A stretch of DNA of 37,669 nt from Candidatus Shapirobacteria bacterium. Lineage in GTDB: Bacteria; Patescibacteriota; Microgenomatia; UBA12405. Below, piece after piece: positions 27,373 through 37,187 of this stretch (its first letter is position 1; each line of letters starts with the position of its first letter). The notes beneath the pieces are model-generated. The model did not search any database. It had not been told where the DNA came from and worked only from the letters and a program-made list of their open reading frames with translations. A program made the translations under genes and the position numbers. The stretch covers positions 1-37,669 of the forward strand of contig QKGR01000053.1 in assembly GCA_003250375.1 (NCBI GenBank). The letters are read 5' to 3'.

Positions 27373-27729
27373 ATGAAAACTAATACTATTTTTGTAGCAG
27401 TTATAGGAGCACTTGCTTTGGTGACCACCGGAGCGATAGTAGTGAAGGCTATTGGTGAGAAAACTATTAGCCAAAATACGGAGACATTGGTGTCGCCTAC
27501 GGGTGTAATGGAAACAGCTGCAACAGCAGGACCTAGTCCGACGGCTGAAAAGAAAAGTGATAGATGCGTAATCATGATTTCGGGATCGAAATATGATGTG
27601 ACTGATTTGATTTCAAAACACCCAGGAGGAGATGTATTTAGCGATAAATGTGGAACTGATATGACAAGTATTTTTAATAAACAACACAAAGGAAATTTGG
27701 ATATGATCAAAGATTTCAAAGTGGAGTAA
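27373..27729 (+). CDS. Membrane-anchored cytochrome b5-like heme-binding protein
   Basis: N-terminal TM/signal anchor; GSKYDVTDLISKHPGGDVFSDKCGTDMTSIFNKQHKG with the HPGG and second axial His. Confidence 0.87.
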   Translation: MKTNTIFVAVIGALALVTTGAIVVKAIGEKTISQNTETLVSPTGVMETAATAGPSPTAEKKSDRCVIMISGSKYDVTDLISKHPGGDVFSDKCGTDMTSIFNKQHKGNLDMIKDFKVE

Positions 27730-27738
27730 GATTTAAGT

Positions 27739-28983
27739 GTGAGAAAAGGAAACTGGGTTGTTTTACTAACGGTATTGGTGAGTGTTAATTTGTTTGTTTT
27801 GTCGAAGGGAGAAATTGGAGGATTTGGAGGATCGATATGGTTGACACTTGGACAATTGGCGGCGATTGTGGGAGTAGTGTTGTTTTGTATTAATATGATG
27901 TTGTCGTCGAAGTTTGATTTTTTGAACGATTTATGGGGATCCTTGGATAAGAGACTCAAATACCATAAATGGTATGGAATTAGTGCGAGTATGCTGATTT
28001 TGTTCCACCCTATTTGGATTGGGGTGAGCAGAATTCCGAATTATGAGAGAGTACGGCAATTATTTTGGCCAGGAAAAATGTTGGAATATAACTTGGGAAT
28101 AATGGCATTGTACGGGACAATTTTGTTAGTAGTACTTACCCTATTTGTGAAAATGAAATATGATGTGTGGCTGAGAACTCATCAATTTATGGGATTGATG
28201 GCATTAATAGCTGCAGCGCATATTCTGACAATTGGAAGTGATGTGGGAAGATATGTGTGGTTGAAAGTGTGGATATTATTCTGGATGCTGGCAGCAATGG
28301 GTGTGTTTATAATTAATAAATTTGGTAAAAAAAATATGTATAAGTACAAAGTGAGCAAAGTAAACAAAATTGGTAAGGTGGTAGAGATAAGCATGGAAGC
28401 TGAAAATGAGAAAATGAAATTTGAAGCGGGACAATATGCCTATTTTGAATTTAAAAAATTTGGAAAAGAAAGGCATCCTTTTTCGATTGCCAGCAGCCCG
28501 GACAAAGATGAACTAATGATTGCAGTGAAGGCTTTGGGGGATTTTACGGAAAAATTACAAGAGGTGGAGGTAGGAGATGAAGTTGAAGTATATGGAGCCT
28601 ATGGAGAATTTGGTAAAGATATTGGAGAAAATAATGATGCGGTGCTAATAGCCGGAGGAATTGGGATAACACCAATTATTTCGATTGTTGATTGGTGGAA
28701 AAAACAAAAGACGAAGAATAAATTGAACTTGGTGTATAGCGTAAAAAATAAAGAAGATGCTTATGGAGTGGAGTATTTGCCAAAAGAAGGAAGTGAGATT
28801 TGGGAAAGTGACACTAAAGGAAGATTGACAGCCAAGTCGGTAGTGGAAATGGTGGGAGGAGTACTGGGTAAGGAATTTTATATTTGCGGACCAAAGGGAA
28901 TGATAGATGCTTTTTCAGAAGATTTAATGAAGATGGGAGTAAACAAAAACTTAATACACTACGAGGATTTTTGGTTGAAATAG
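27739..28983 (+). CDS. Ferric reductase-like transmembrane flavocytochrome, FAD/NAD-binding oxidoreductase
   Basis: TM His pairs (HKWYGISASMLILFH; HQFMGLMALIAAAH), FNR module (RHPFSIASSP, AVLIAGGIGITPIIS, FYICGPKGMI). Confidence 0.88.
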   Translation: MRKGNWVVLLTVLVSVNLFVLSKGEIGGFGGSIWLTLGQLAAIVGVVLFCINMMLSSKFDFLNDLWGSLDKRLKYHKWYGISASMLILFHPIWIGVSRIPNYERVRQLFWPGKMLEYNLGIMALYGTILLVVLTLFVKMKYDVWLRTHQFMGLMALIAAAHILTIGSDVGRYVWLKVWILFWMLAAMGVFIINKFGKKNMYKYKVSKVNKIGKVVEISMEAENEKMKFEAGQYAYFEFKKFGKERHPFSIASSPDKDELMIAVKALGDFTEKLQEVEVGDEVEVYGAYGEFGKDIGENNDAVLIAGGIGITPIISIVDWWKKQKTKNKLNLVYSVKNKEDAYGVEYLPKEGSEIWESDTKGRLTAKSVVEMVGGVLGKEFYICGPKGMIDAFSEDLMKMGVNKNLIHYEDFWLK

Positions 28984-28985
28984 AT

Positions 28986-30101
28986 TTAGAAATGAGAAAC
29001 TAGATTTTTGATGGCTTTGTTGGCGGCTCTGGTGGTAATAAATTGTTTGTGATTTTGTTTGTGATGGAACATCCTTTTGTCTGCTTCATGAATAGCTTCG
29101 GGAAGTGTTTGTATTTTTTGGTTTTGGCCGGCAGAGGAAAAACCCATGGCGAATGAAAAGAGTGAACGAAGGGTACACTGAGGAGGTAGAGGTATTTGTT
29201 GAACTAAAGAGTCTGAGTCAGTTCTGGCAATAGGTTCATATTCCTTGTCGAGATCTAAACCAGCCTCTTCAATTTTACTATTGAATTCAGTAAGAAGATG
29301 TTGATATTCGGCTTTCTCTTCTTCAGTAAGTTTAAAACGTGATTTTGATGGGTTTTTTATCATGGAATAAATTGTCCTGAATCTTTTAGAGATAGCCTTT
29401 ATTCCTTGACTATCAGCATCGTGAAGAAAAATAGAATATTCATCACCGCCGATACGGCATAGGGTGTCATTTTCACGAGTGAGTGTTTTAAAGAAGATAG
29501 CACAGAGTTTGAGTAAATCATCTCCGGCTTTGTGACCATAAGTATCGTTGGTTAATTTAAGATCGTTACAATCAAAGATCCCAACACCAATAGAATTCCT
29601 TACGACACCACTGTGATCACGCTTGAACTTCTCATAATAAGCCCGATTGTAAGCTTTAGTGTCGGGGTCGAGAGTGGCATTATCACCCAAGATTTCGGTT
29701 GTGCGAATTATATAATTACCACCTTCAGTTTTGACGATACGAATAGAGAAGACAAGATCCTTTTCCTCTGTTGACATAATTCTTTGAACAGAAATTTCAT
29801 TAGTATCGACATTTTCTATTCTGGCGAGCAAATATGTCCAAGTTTCGTTAGTAAAAACGCCAGCGACGGATTCTTGACCTTCGGGAATAACTGTCTGTTG
29901 GATAATTTTGTCGGCGGCCGGATTCTTGTAGGCTATCTGCCAAGTAGTTATTTCGGGATTAAATAAGTCAACTTGAGGTACAACATACGTATAGGCTTCT
30001 TGACTGGTATCAAGTATTTCCTGTGTCATTTGATCTATGGGTGGACGAGGAATTGTTTCAGTGGTGAGTTTGGTAGATTTTTCTTGTCGTGTATTTAGCA
30101 T
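28986..30101 (-). CDS. GGDEF domain protein, putative diguanylate cyclase
   Basis: GIFDCNDLKLTNDTYGHKAGDDLLKL ... RIGGDEYSIFL. Confidence 0.85.
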   Translation of the reverse strand: MLNTRQEKSTKLTTETIPRPPIDQMTQEILDTSQEAYTYVVPQVDLFNPEITTWQIAYKNPAADKIIQQTVIPEGQESVAGVFTNETWTYLLARIENVDTNEISVQRIMSTEEKDLVFSIRIVKTEGGNYIIRTTEILGDNATLDPDTKAYNRAYYEKFKRDHSGVVRNSIGVGIFDCNDLKLTNDTYGHKAGDDLLKLCAIFFKTLTRENDTLCRIGGDEYSIFLHDADSQGIKAISKRFRTIYSMIKNPSKSRFKLTEEEKAEYQHLLTEFNSKIEEAGLDLDKEYEPIARTDSDSLVQQIPLPPQCTLRSLFSFAMGFSSAGQNQKIQTLPEAIHEADKRMFHHKQNHKQFITTRAANKAIKNLVSHF

Positions 30102-30147
30102 TAATGAATTTGGTTTTTATAGAGATAGTATGAGTATATAATTAATT

Positions 30148-30492
30148 ATGATAAAAATTACAGAGGAAGGTAAATATAGATTGCTGGAGACGAAAGAAGA
30201 GACAAAAATTTTGATATTGGGAGAAAAACAATTTGCTTGGATTAAAGCCGAAGGGATTGGGGAAATATTGGTGACTTCGCATAATCAGAAATTGGAGACA
30301 GACACTCTACTGTCGGTGGGTAAGTATAAAATTTATGAAATTAAAGATGAACCTAATTATAGGGATAATCCACACTTGGAACTTGAAGTGGGCGAAGGCG
30401 AAAGACAGGGATACTTGCTTCTAACCGGACTGCCGGATGATGAGGATAAAAGAAATAGAATTATTCCGACAGAGGAGTTGATAACAATTTAG
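30148..30492 (+). CDS. Hypothetical protein
   Basis: 114 aa, beta-rich; TATAAT 5 nt before the ATG. Confidence 0.65.
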   Translation: MIKITEEGKYRLLETKEETKILILGEKQFAWIKAEGIGEILVTSHNQKLETDTLLSVGKYKIYEIKDEPNYRDNPHLELEVGEGERQGYLLLTGLPDDEDKRNRIIPTEELITI

Positions 30493-30567
30493 AACAAACC
30501 CTTTGGTACCTCACAATGTTGGGTACCACCTTTCCCTTGACAGGGCACTTATTAATTAAATTAAATA

Positions 30568-31032
30568 ATGGAAATAAAAGAAGGAAATAAAGCACCGGAG
30601 TTTTGCTTGAGAGATCAAAATGACAAGGAAGTGTGTTTGAGGGATTTTGCAGGAAAATGGGTAGTGCTATATTTTTACCCTAAAGACGATACTCCGGGGT
30701 GCACAAAGGAAGCCTGCAGTTTTAGGGATAATATGGTGGAGTTTGGTAAGTTAAAAATTAAGGTGTTGGGAATTAGCAAAGATACAGTGAAATCGCATAA
30801 GAAGTTTGAAGAAAAATATGGACTAAACTTTCCCCTATTGGCCGATACAGAGACAGAAGTTAATCAGAAATACGGCGTGTGGAGAAAGAAAAAATTTATG
30901 GGGAGAGAATATATGGGGACAGCGAGAAAAACATTCGTGATTGATCCTGAAGGGTTGGTTAAAAAGATTTTTGAGGATGTGAAGCCAGAGGGACACGCAG
31001 AGGAAGTAGTAAAAGAAATAAATGAAAGCTAA
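30568..31032 (+). CDS. bcp: Thiol peroxidase / peroxiredoxin Bcp
   Basis: LYFYPKDDTPGCTKEACSFRDN peroxidatic motif; RKTFVIDPEGLVKKIF. Confidence 0.92.
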   Translation: MEIKEGNKAPEFCLRDQNDKEVCLRDFAGKWVVLYFYPKDDTPGCTKEACSFRDNMVEFGKLKIKVLGISKDTVKSHKKFEEKYGLNFPLLADTETEVNQKYGVWRKKKFMGREYMGTARKTFVIDPEGLVKKIFEDVKPEGHAEEVVKEINES

Positions 31033-31759
31033 AGACAGAATATTAAAGAAGGCAAGAAAGAAAGGTTTTAAACTGATTCTGTGGGATTTGGATGATTCGT
31101 TGATACAAACACGCTCTGTGTTCTCGGGGAAAATCGATGAGTATTTGGAAGTAGTATGTTCGAAGAGTGAGATTGATATTGAAGAAATTAGACCGATTTT
31201 TATGGAACAGAATAATAAAGTGTTTGAAGTAAAATCGGTGAATCCGGAAAGATGGGATTGGGTAGCAGAAAGAATGGTGGAAAATTTTGGAAGAAATGAA
31301 TTTGTGGAATATGTGCCAATTCTGAAATCAATTTATAAAACTACTCCAGAAATGGTTGAAGGGGCAATGGAGGTGTTAGAAACAATTTATGATTCTCCCC
31401 TAGCAATGGGAATGGTGACACATGCGACCCCGGAATGGACGGAACTAAAAACAGAAAAGATAAGACATATGTTTGGGCATATTGAGACAGTTGATGTGAA
31501 TCGACATAAATCAAAAGAAGATTGGGAAAAAGCAGCGAAGATTCTTGGAGCGGAGGCAAAAGACTGTATTGTGATTGGGGATAGTTTGAGGAATGATGTG
31601 GAGCCGGCAGGAGAGCTGGGGATGGCCGGGATACTACTACCATCGGTGTGGAGTGTGTACGCGTCGGGGACAATGCCGAATAGAGCGGTGGAGGTGGAAC
31701 ATGTGAGCAAGGTGTTTGAGGGATTGGAGAAATTGTTGGAGATGGAGAGTAGGTCGTAG
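31022..31759 (+). CDS. HAD family hydrolase
   Basis: LILWDLDDSLIQT (DxDxS/T), VIGDSLRNDVEPAGELGMAGILL; overlaps bcp by 11 nt. Confidence 0.85.
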   Translation: MKAKDRILKKARKKGFKLILWDLDDSLIQTRSVFSGKIDEYLEVVCSKSEIDIEEIRPIFMEQNNKVFEVKSVNPERWDWVAERMVENFGRNEFVEYVPILKSIYKTTPEMVEGAMEVLETIYDSPLAMGMVTHATPEWTELKTEKIRHMFGHIETVDVNRHKSKEDWEKAAKILGAEAKDCIVIGDSLRNDVEPAGELGMAGILLPSVWSVYASGTMPNRAVEVEHVSKVFEGLEKLLEMESRS

Positions 31760-31777
31760 TTTTCGTATAATGGAGAT

Positions 31778-33694
31778 GTGAAGAAAATTGCGTTTTTGGT
31801 TGGATTGGTACTAATACTTGTATCCCCTATTGGGACTTGGGCGAAGAGCTATAGTGTGGGGCCGGTGGATATAAAGGCGAAAGTAAACTACGATGGATCG
31901 ATGGAAGTAAGTGAACAAAGAGTTTATTCGTTTAGTGGATCATACTCGTATGCCTACGAGAAAATAAATAAGTATTCTGGAGATAGTTTTTTGAGTGGAA
32001 GGAGTGAAAAATATAGACTGAGCAATTTTTCGGTGTGCGACGACCAAGGGTGCTATAAGCAAAATTTTGGGATTTCGAATGAGGATACGAGACTAGAAAT
32101 GGGATCGTTTTTTGTGATTGAAGAGGCTAGTTATTATTATGTGAAATGGTTTTATTCGGCTGAAGATTCGAGCAGAACATTTAAGGTGAGTTATACAGTT
32201 GATAATGCGGTGACGTTGCAAAGTGATACGGCAGAGTTGTACTGGAAATTTATTGGAGATAAATGGGAAATTGAGCAGAAGAATGTGGGGATAAGCGTCC
32301 AATTGCCAAAGACAATTGATGGAACGAAGATTAAAGCTTGGGGGCACGGAGATTTGAGCGCGAGTGTGGCAATTGAGGAAGGAAATACAGTAGTAATGAG
32401 CAGTAAAAGAGTGGATAAGGGAATTATGATGGAAGGAAGAGTAGTGATGCCTAAGGATAGTTTTTATGGTGGGGCTTTGGGAAGCAGCAACTTGGCAACG
32501 ATTGAAAAACAGGAAAATGCTTTTATTCAACAAACAATTCAAAATAAAGGCTGGAAGAGCGCAGAAACATTGCTTGGGGTAATTTTGACCTTATTGTTGG
32601 GAGGAGGATTGATTTGGGAATTGATTAGAAGTATTAGAATATTTTTTAGATACGGGAAAGACAAGGAATTACCAAAAGTTAATTTGTCGGGGAGAATTTG
32701 GGAGGCACCATCGAACACAAGTCCGGCACAAGTGGAGCAAATAATTAGTGGGGATAGCAACAAATTAACAACAAAGGCGTTTACGGCAACGGTACTGAAT
32801 TTGGTGCACAAGAAAGTTTATAGGCTGGTGCGAAGTGATAAAAAGGAGGGAGTAATTTTTAAGAAATATGAATATTATCTAATAAAGACGGAAGATAATT
32901 TAATAATGGACGGGGCAGAAAAGGCAGTGGCTGATTTTTTGGAAAACATAGGAACAAATAAAGTAATTGTCGAAGGTAAAGAGCAAAGAGTGTTGAAACT
33001 AGAGAGAATTAGCAAATGGTGCAAACAGAACAATAGTAGTGCGAGAAGTTTTTTTATGACAAAATTGCCAAAAGTGGCTTTTAGTAAGAACTTGGAAGAA
33101 GGTTTTTTTGACAGAGAGTCGCATGGAATGAAAAGTAAACTAGCACCAAAATTGGCAATGGTGATTTTGTTTGCCTTGATATTTATGATTAGGATTGAAG
33201 TGAGTGGAATTTGGGTGATATTTGCGATAGTTAATGGAGTATTGTCGTTGACTTCGATATTGATTACGTCGGTGTTGACGTTTTTTGGAGAAAGATTGAG
33301 TGACAAAGGATTGGAAGAAAAAGCGGGCTGGCTGGCATTTAAGAAGCATTTGGAAGAATATAAACAGACTAAAGATTATCCAATCGACTCAATAATATTG
33401 TGGGAAAAATATTTGGTGTACGGAACACTGCTAGGTGTGTCGACAAAGGCATTATCCCAACTGCCAGTGAATTTTTCTGAAAGTGATAAACAGATGATGG
33501 CGGCTTATTGGGCTGGAGGAAGAAGCGGCGGCATGGGATCGATTAGTACAAGCCTAAATAGTGTGAATGCAGCGATTAGCTCGCTTAGTAGTTCGACAAG
33601 CAGCAGTTATGGAGCAAGTGGAGTGGGTTCGTCGGGTGGATTCTCTGGCGGTGGGGGCGGAGGTGGAGGCGGCGGAGGTGGAGGCGCGGGGTGA
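31778..33694 (+). CDS. DUF2207 domain-containing membrane protein with polyglycine tail
   Basis: Signal peptide, N-terminal DUF2207-like ectodomain, TM helices, C-terminal SGGFSGGGGGGGGGGGGGAG. GTG start. Confidence 0.85.
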   Translation: MKKIAFLVGLVLILVSPIGTWAKSYSVGPVDIKAKVNYDGSMEVSEQRVYSFSGSYSYAYEKINKYSGDSFLSGRSEKYRLSNFSVCDDQGCYKQNFGISNEDTRLEMGSFFVIEEASYYYVKWFYSAEDSSRTFKVSYTVDNAVTLQSDTAELYWKFIGDKWEIEQKNVGISVQLPKTIDGTKIKAWGHGDLSASVAIEEGNTVVMSSKRVDKGIMMEGRVVMPKDSFYGGALGSSNLATIEKQENAFIQQTIQNKGWKSAETLLGVILTLLLGGGLIWELIRSIRIFFRYGKDKELPKVNLSGRIWEAPSNTSPAQVEQIISGDSNKLTTKAFTATVLNLVHKKVYRLVRSDKKEGVIFKKYEYYLIKTEDNLIMDGAEKAVADFLENIGTNKVIVEGKEQRVLKLERISKWCKQNNSSARSFFMTKLPKVAFSKNLEEGFFDRESHGMKSKLAPKLAMVILFALIFMIRIEVSGIWVIFAIVNGVLSLTSILITSVLTFFGERLSDKGLEEKAGWLAFKKHLEEYKQTKDYPIDSIILWEKYLVYGTLLGVSTKALSQLPVNFSESDKQMMAAYWAGGRSGGMGSISTSLNSVNAAISSLSSSTSSSYGASGVGSSGGFSGGGGGGGGGGGGGAG

Positions 33695-33705
33695 GATAAT
33701 AGGAA

Positions 33706-34869
33706 ATGGAATTATCTGAAGACCAAAAAAGGGTTTTTGAAAATTTGATGGATTGGACCTTGGGAGATAAGGAAAGGCAATATATTTCGGTGGGAGGATA
33801 TGCCGGGACGGGAAAAACAACATTGATTGGAAAATTGCGAGAAAAAATATTTGCAGAGAAACCGAAATTAAAAATTGCGTTTGCCTGTTTTACAGGAAAA
33901 GCAGCGAGAGTACTGAAAGGAAAGCTGGTGGAGGCAGGGGCTTTGTACGAAGGAGATACGGTGGGGACAATACATAGTTTGATTTACTCCCCGATTGAGA
34001 ATGGCAAGCATGAAATTGTGGGGTGGAAAAGAAAAGAGGCAATGGAGGCTGATTTGATTGTGATTGATGAGGCGTCGATGGTGGATGAGAAAATTTGGAA
34101 TGATTTGAAAAGCTACGGGAGGGCAATTATTGCCGTGGGAGATCATGGACAATTGCCCCCAATTTCGGGAAGTTTTAGCCTAATGGAAAGGCCTGATTTG
34201 AGACTGGAAAAAATACATAGACAAGCAGAGAACAATCCAATAATCCGACTATCGATTGAGGCGAGGTCGGAGGGAAAAATACCAGTGGGAAGATATGGGG
34301 CAGGAGTGGTGAAATTTGACAGAAATGAATCTTATAGTCAGACGGAAATTGAGGAATTGCTGAAGAATTACACAAGGGATACTTTGGTATTGTGCGGATT
34401 GAACCAGACAAGAACAAAATTAAATAGTTTTATTCGACAAGCGTTGGAGTTTGAGTTCCCTACCCCATGCGTGTCGGATAGAGTGATTTGCTTGCGAAAT
34501 AATCATGAAAAAGGAATTTATAATGGAATGCTGGGGGTGGTAGCAGCGATTAGGAAGAAAAATGATGAATGGTGGGAAGCAGAAATTGAGATGGATGGAG
34601 AAAGTGAGGCGTACGAAGGATTGATTTCGGCAGCACAATTCGAGGTGAAAACAGCAATGAATTTTACTAACCAGAGATACAGGATTATGAAAGGAGATTT
34701 GTTTGATTTTGGCTATGCGCTGACGGTGCACAAAGCGCAGGGGTCGCAGGCAAAAAGAGTAATTTTGTTTGAGGAAAGATTTAGCCGAATGAGCGACGAT
34801 GAATGGAGAAGGTGGCTATATACGGCGGTGACCAGAGCGGAAGAAGAATTGTATGTGGTGGGAAGTTGA
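33706..34869 (+). CDS. RecD2/Dda-like SF1 helicase (AAA family ATPase)
   Basis: GGYAGTGKTTLI, FTGKAARVL, LIVIDEASMV, VGDHGQLPPI, LTVHKAQGSQAKRVI, YTAVTRAEEELYVV. Confidence 0.92.
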   Translation: MELSEDQKRVFENLMDWTLGDKERQYISVGGYAGTGKTTLIGKLREKIFAEKPKLKIAFACFTGKAARVLKGKLVEAGALYEGDTVGTIHSLIYSPIENGKHEIVGWKRKEAMEADLIVIDEASMVDEKIWNDLKSYGRAIIAVGDHGQLPPISGSFSLMERPDLRLEKIHRQAENNPIIRLSIEARSEGKIPVGRYGAGVVKFDRNESYSQTEIEELLKNYTRDTLVLCGLNQTRTKLNSFIRQALEFEFPTPCVSDRVICLRNNHEKGIYNGMLGVVAAIRKKNDEWWEAEIEMDGESEAYEGLISAAQFEVKTAMNFTNQRYRIMKGDLFDFGYALTVHKAQGSQAKRVILFEERFSRMSDDEWRRWLYTAVTRAEEELYVVGS

Positions 34870-36033
34870 TTATTTCTCTTTTTTGGCTTCGGATGGGGCG
34901 GGGAGGAAAGAAAGGAAATAGGAACCCAGACCAAAGCAAAGGGTGAAGAATTTAACAAAGCCACCGAGAACTGGAATGGCAAAAACGAGCCAGAAAACCA
35001 GAACACCTATGGCTAAATAGTGATAATTATTTAGTTTGGTAGCAGGAAAAGCTTTGATGGCTAATAATTTACCAAAGTAGAGAGCTGAATAGACCGAGGA
35101 AAGCATGAGGGCGATGATGTAGGCAAAGAGAGCCAGGAAAGCAACCTGAAGACCAATTATGGTTATGAGAGTAATGAAGAAGAAGAAAGGAAGCAAGAAA
35201 AGGACAGCAAAGCCAATAAAGAAAGAAGCGACAGGACGGGCTTTCATGACCGAAAGAACAGCAGAATTTCGATAGCTGGTGAAATAGAGAAGAACAACAC
35301 CAAGCAAGAGAGCAGAAAGAGCAGAAACTAGCTGCTTGGAAAGCCAAGCGGTAGTAGTGATTTTTTTGACGGAGGAGGAAGAATCGGTTTCAGTAGAAGC
35401 TTCGGTCTGATGGCGGTTGACAGTGCCTTTGACGACAGACTCGGGAAGAGTGACTTTGGAATCGGTGTAGGTAAACAAGTAAAGATCACCAGTGATTGAA
35501 GAAGAGGAGGCAGCAGAGAGATTCTCGGTTGCCAGAGTAGCATTGCGAGTGGTTTGAGCCGAATAGACTAAATCTTTGGCGGCAACGGCGACATCACGAG
35601 CGAAGAAACCAGAAAGATCGGCAGTAGAAGCAGCAGCGATGAAATCGCCACCGATTTGAGTATTGGATTTGAGAGTGAGAGTCTGAGCAAAAAGAGAAGA
35701 ACTACTATGAACGACAGCATCAGAATCGATGACACGAGCTAAGAGGCGAAGATTGCCCCCAATGGTGCCGGAAACTTTGATGTTCTCAGCAGCACAGATG
35801 ACATCACCAGCGACAGTGGTGTTGATGAGGACATCCTGACCAGCACAATAAAGATCGCCATTGATGGGAGAATTGACAACAAGAGTCTTGGCGGCAACGA
35901 CGAGAGTTTCATCGAAAGTTTTATCCTGAGGGAGAGTTAGATCTTCGGAAGATTGGAAACTAACGGCTTGAACGGAACTTGGAAGAAAAAAGAAAGAAAG
36001 TGCCAATAAAAAGACGAGTGTAATTTTTTTCAT
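34870..36033 (-). CDS. Bactofilin-like polymer-forming domain protein with C-terminal TM helices
   Basis: Signal peptide, then beta-helix-like repeats (NGDLYCAGQDVLINTTVAGDVICAAENIKVSGTIGGNLR), then TM helices. Confidence 0.8.
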   Translation of the reverse strand: MKKITLVFLLALSFFFLPSSVQAVSFQSSEDLTLPQDKTFDETLVVAAKTLVVNSPINGDLYCAGQDVLINTTVAGDVICAAENIKVSGTIGGNLRLLARVIDSDAVVHSSSSLFAQTLTLKSNTQIGGDFIAAASTADLSGFFARDVAVAAKDLVYSAQTTRNATLATENLSAASSSSITGDLYLFTYTDSKVTLPESVVKGTVNRHQTEASTETDSSSSVKKITTTAWLSKQLVSALSALLLGVVLLYFTSYRNSAVLSVMKARPVASFFIGFAVLFLLPFFFFITLITIIGLQVAFLALFAYIIALMLSSVYSALYFGKLLAIKAFPATKLNNYHYLAIGVLVFWLVFAIPVLGGFVKFFTLCFGLGSYFLSFLPAPSEAKKEK

Positions 36034-36097
36034 GGTTTATTATGGCAATATTTTGAGTAAAAATCAAAGAGGGCGAAACGTGGTAGACTTATTTTTA

Positions 36098-37186
36098 ATG
36101 AGAAAGATTGCAGGGATGTTTCTGGTGCTGGGAATGTTGATGGTAGGAATGGGATGGAGAAATGAGGTAAGAGCAGCGGATGATTTGGAAATATATAAAG
36201 TTAAGGTAGACAAAATAATCGAGGAGAAGGATGTTGAATTGGAAGGCAAGATACAGAAATATCAGAAGTTAGAAGCAGTGGGAATTGAGGGTGAGTTGGA
36301 AGGACAAAAGATAATTATTGAAAACGGAAAGATTCCGGTGATTAATCCATTGGTAATAAAAGTAAACGATAAACTGCTGATTAAGAAAGAAATGATAGCT
36401 GGAAACGAAGAGTATGTGATTGAGGATATGGTGAGAAGCGACAGTTTACTACTATTGTTTTTGATGTTTATGGTAATGGTAGTACTAGTGTCGAAGGGGC
36501 GAGGAATTAGTTCTTTGATTAGTATGGTGATTTCATTTCTGGTGATTTTTTGGTTTATTTTGCCAAGAATTTCGAATGGGGATAATCCAATTGTAATTGC
36601 AGTGATTGGATCGATGTTGATTATTCCAATAATTTTTTATCTGTCGCATGGGTTTAATAGCAAGACAACAATTGCGATTTGCGGGACGGTATTGTCGCTT
36701 TTGATTACGGGGATATTGGCACAGATATTTATTGATATTGGACATTTGTATGGTTTTTCGTCGGAAGAATCGGGTTTTTTGGCAGCAGCAAAGGCGACAA
36801 TTGATATGAAGGGGATATTGTTGGCAGGGATTGTGATTGGAGCAATGGGAGTACTGGATGATGTGGCAGTGTCGCAGGCGTCGATAGTAGAACAGCTTAA
36901 ATTGAGCTCGGGGAAGATTAAGACTAACGAGTTGTACACAAGAGCAATGAAAGTAGGACAAGACCATATTGCGTCGATGATTAATACGTTAATTTTGGTG
37001 TATGCCGGAGCATCGCTGCCACTGCTGTTGATTTTTATTGATAACCCAAGACCACTGGGTGAGATTGTTAATTATGAATTTATTGCGGAGGAAATTGTCC
37101 GAACTTTGGTGGGATCGATTGGGTTGATATCGGCTGTGCCTATTACGACAATATTGGCAGCGATGTGGTTTGGAAGGAAAAAGTGA
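36098..37186 (+). CDS. YibE/F family membrane protein
   Basis: VVLVSKGRGISSLISM, IIFYLSHGFNSKTTIA, GAMGVLDDVAVSQASIVEQL. Start reassigned to ATG 36098 (MRKIAGMF...). Confidence 0.88.
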   Translation: MRKIAGMFLVLGMLMVGMGWRNEVRAADDLEIYKVKVDKIIEEKDVELEGKIQKYQKLEAVGIEGELEGQKIIIENGKIPVINPLVIKVNDKLLIKKEMIAGNEEYVIEDMVRSDSLLLLFLMFMVMVVLVSKGRGISSLISMVISFLVIFWFILPRISNGDNPIVIAVIGSMLIIPIIFYLSHGFNSKTTIAICGTVLSLLITGILAQIFIDIGHLYGFSSEESGFLAAAKATIDMKGILLAGIVIGAMGVLDDVAVSQASIVEQLKLSSGKIKTNELYTRAMKVGQDHIASMINTLILVYAGASLPLLLIFIDNPRPLGEIVNYEFIAEEIVRTLVGSIGLISAVPITTILAAMWFGRKK

Positions 37187-37187
37187 G

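Noticed and set aside
32093-33349. Several minus ORFs inside the DUF2207 gene
   Set aside because: Shadow ORFs of a well-supported CDS.
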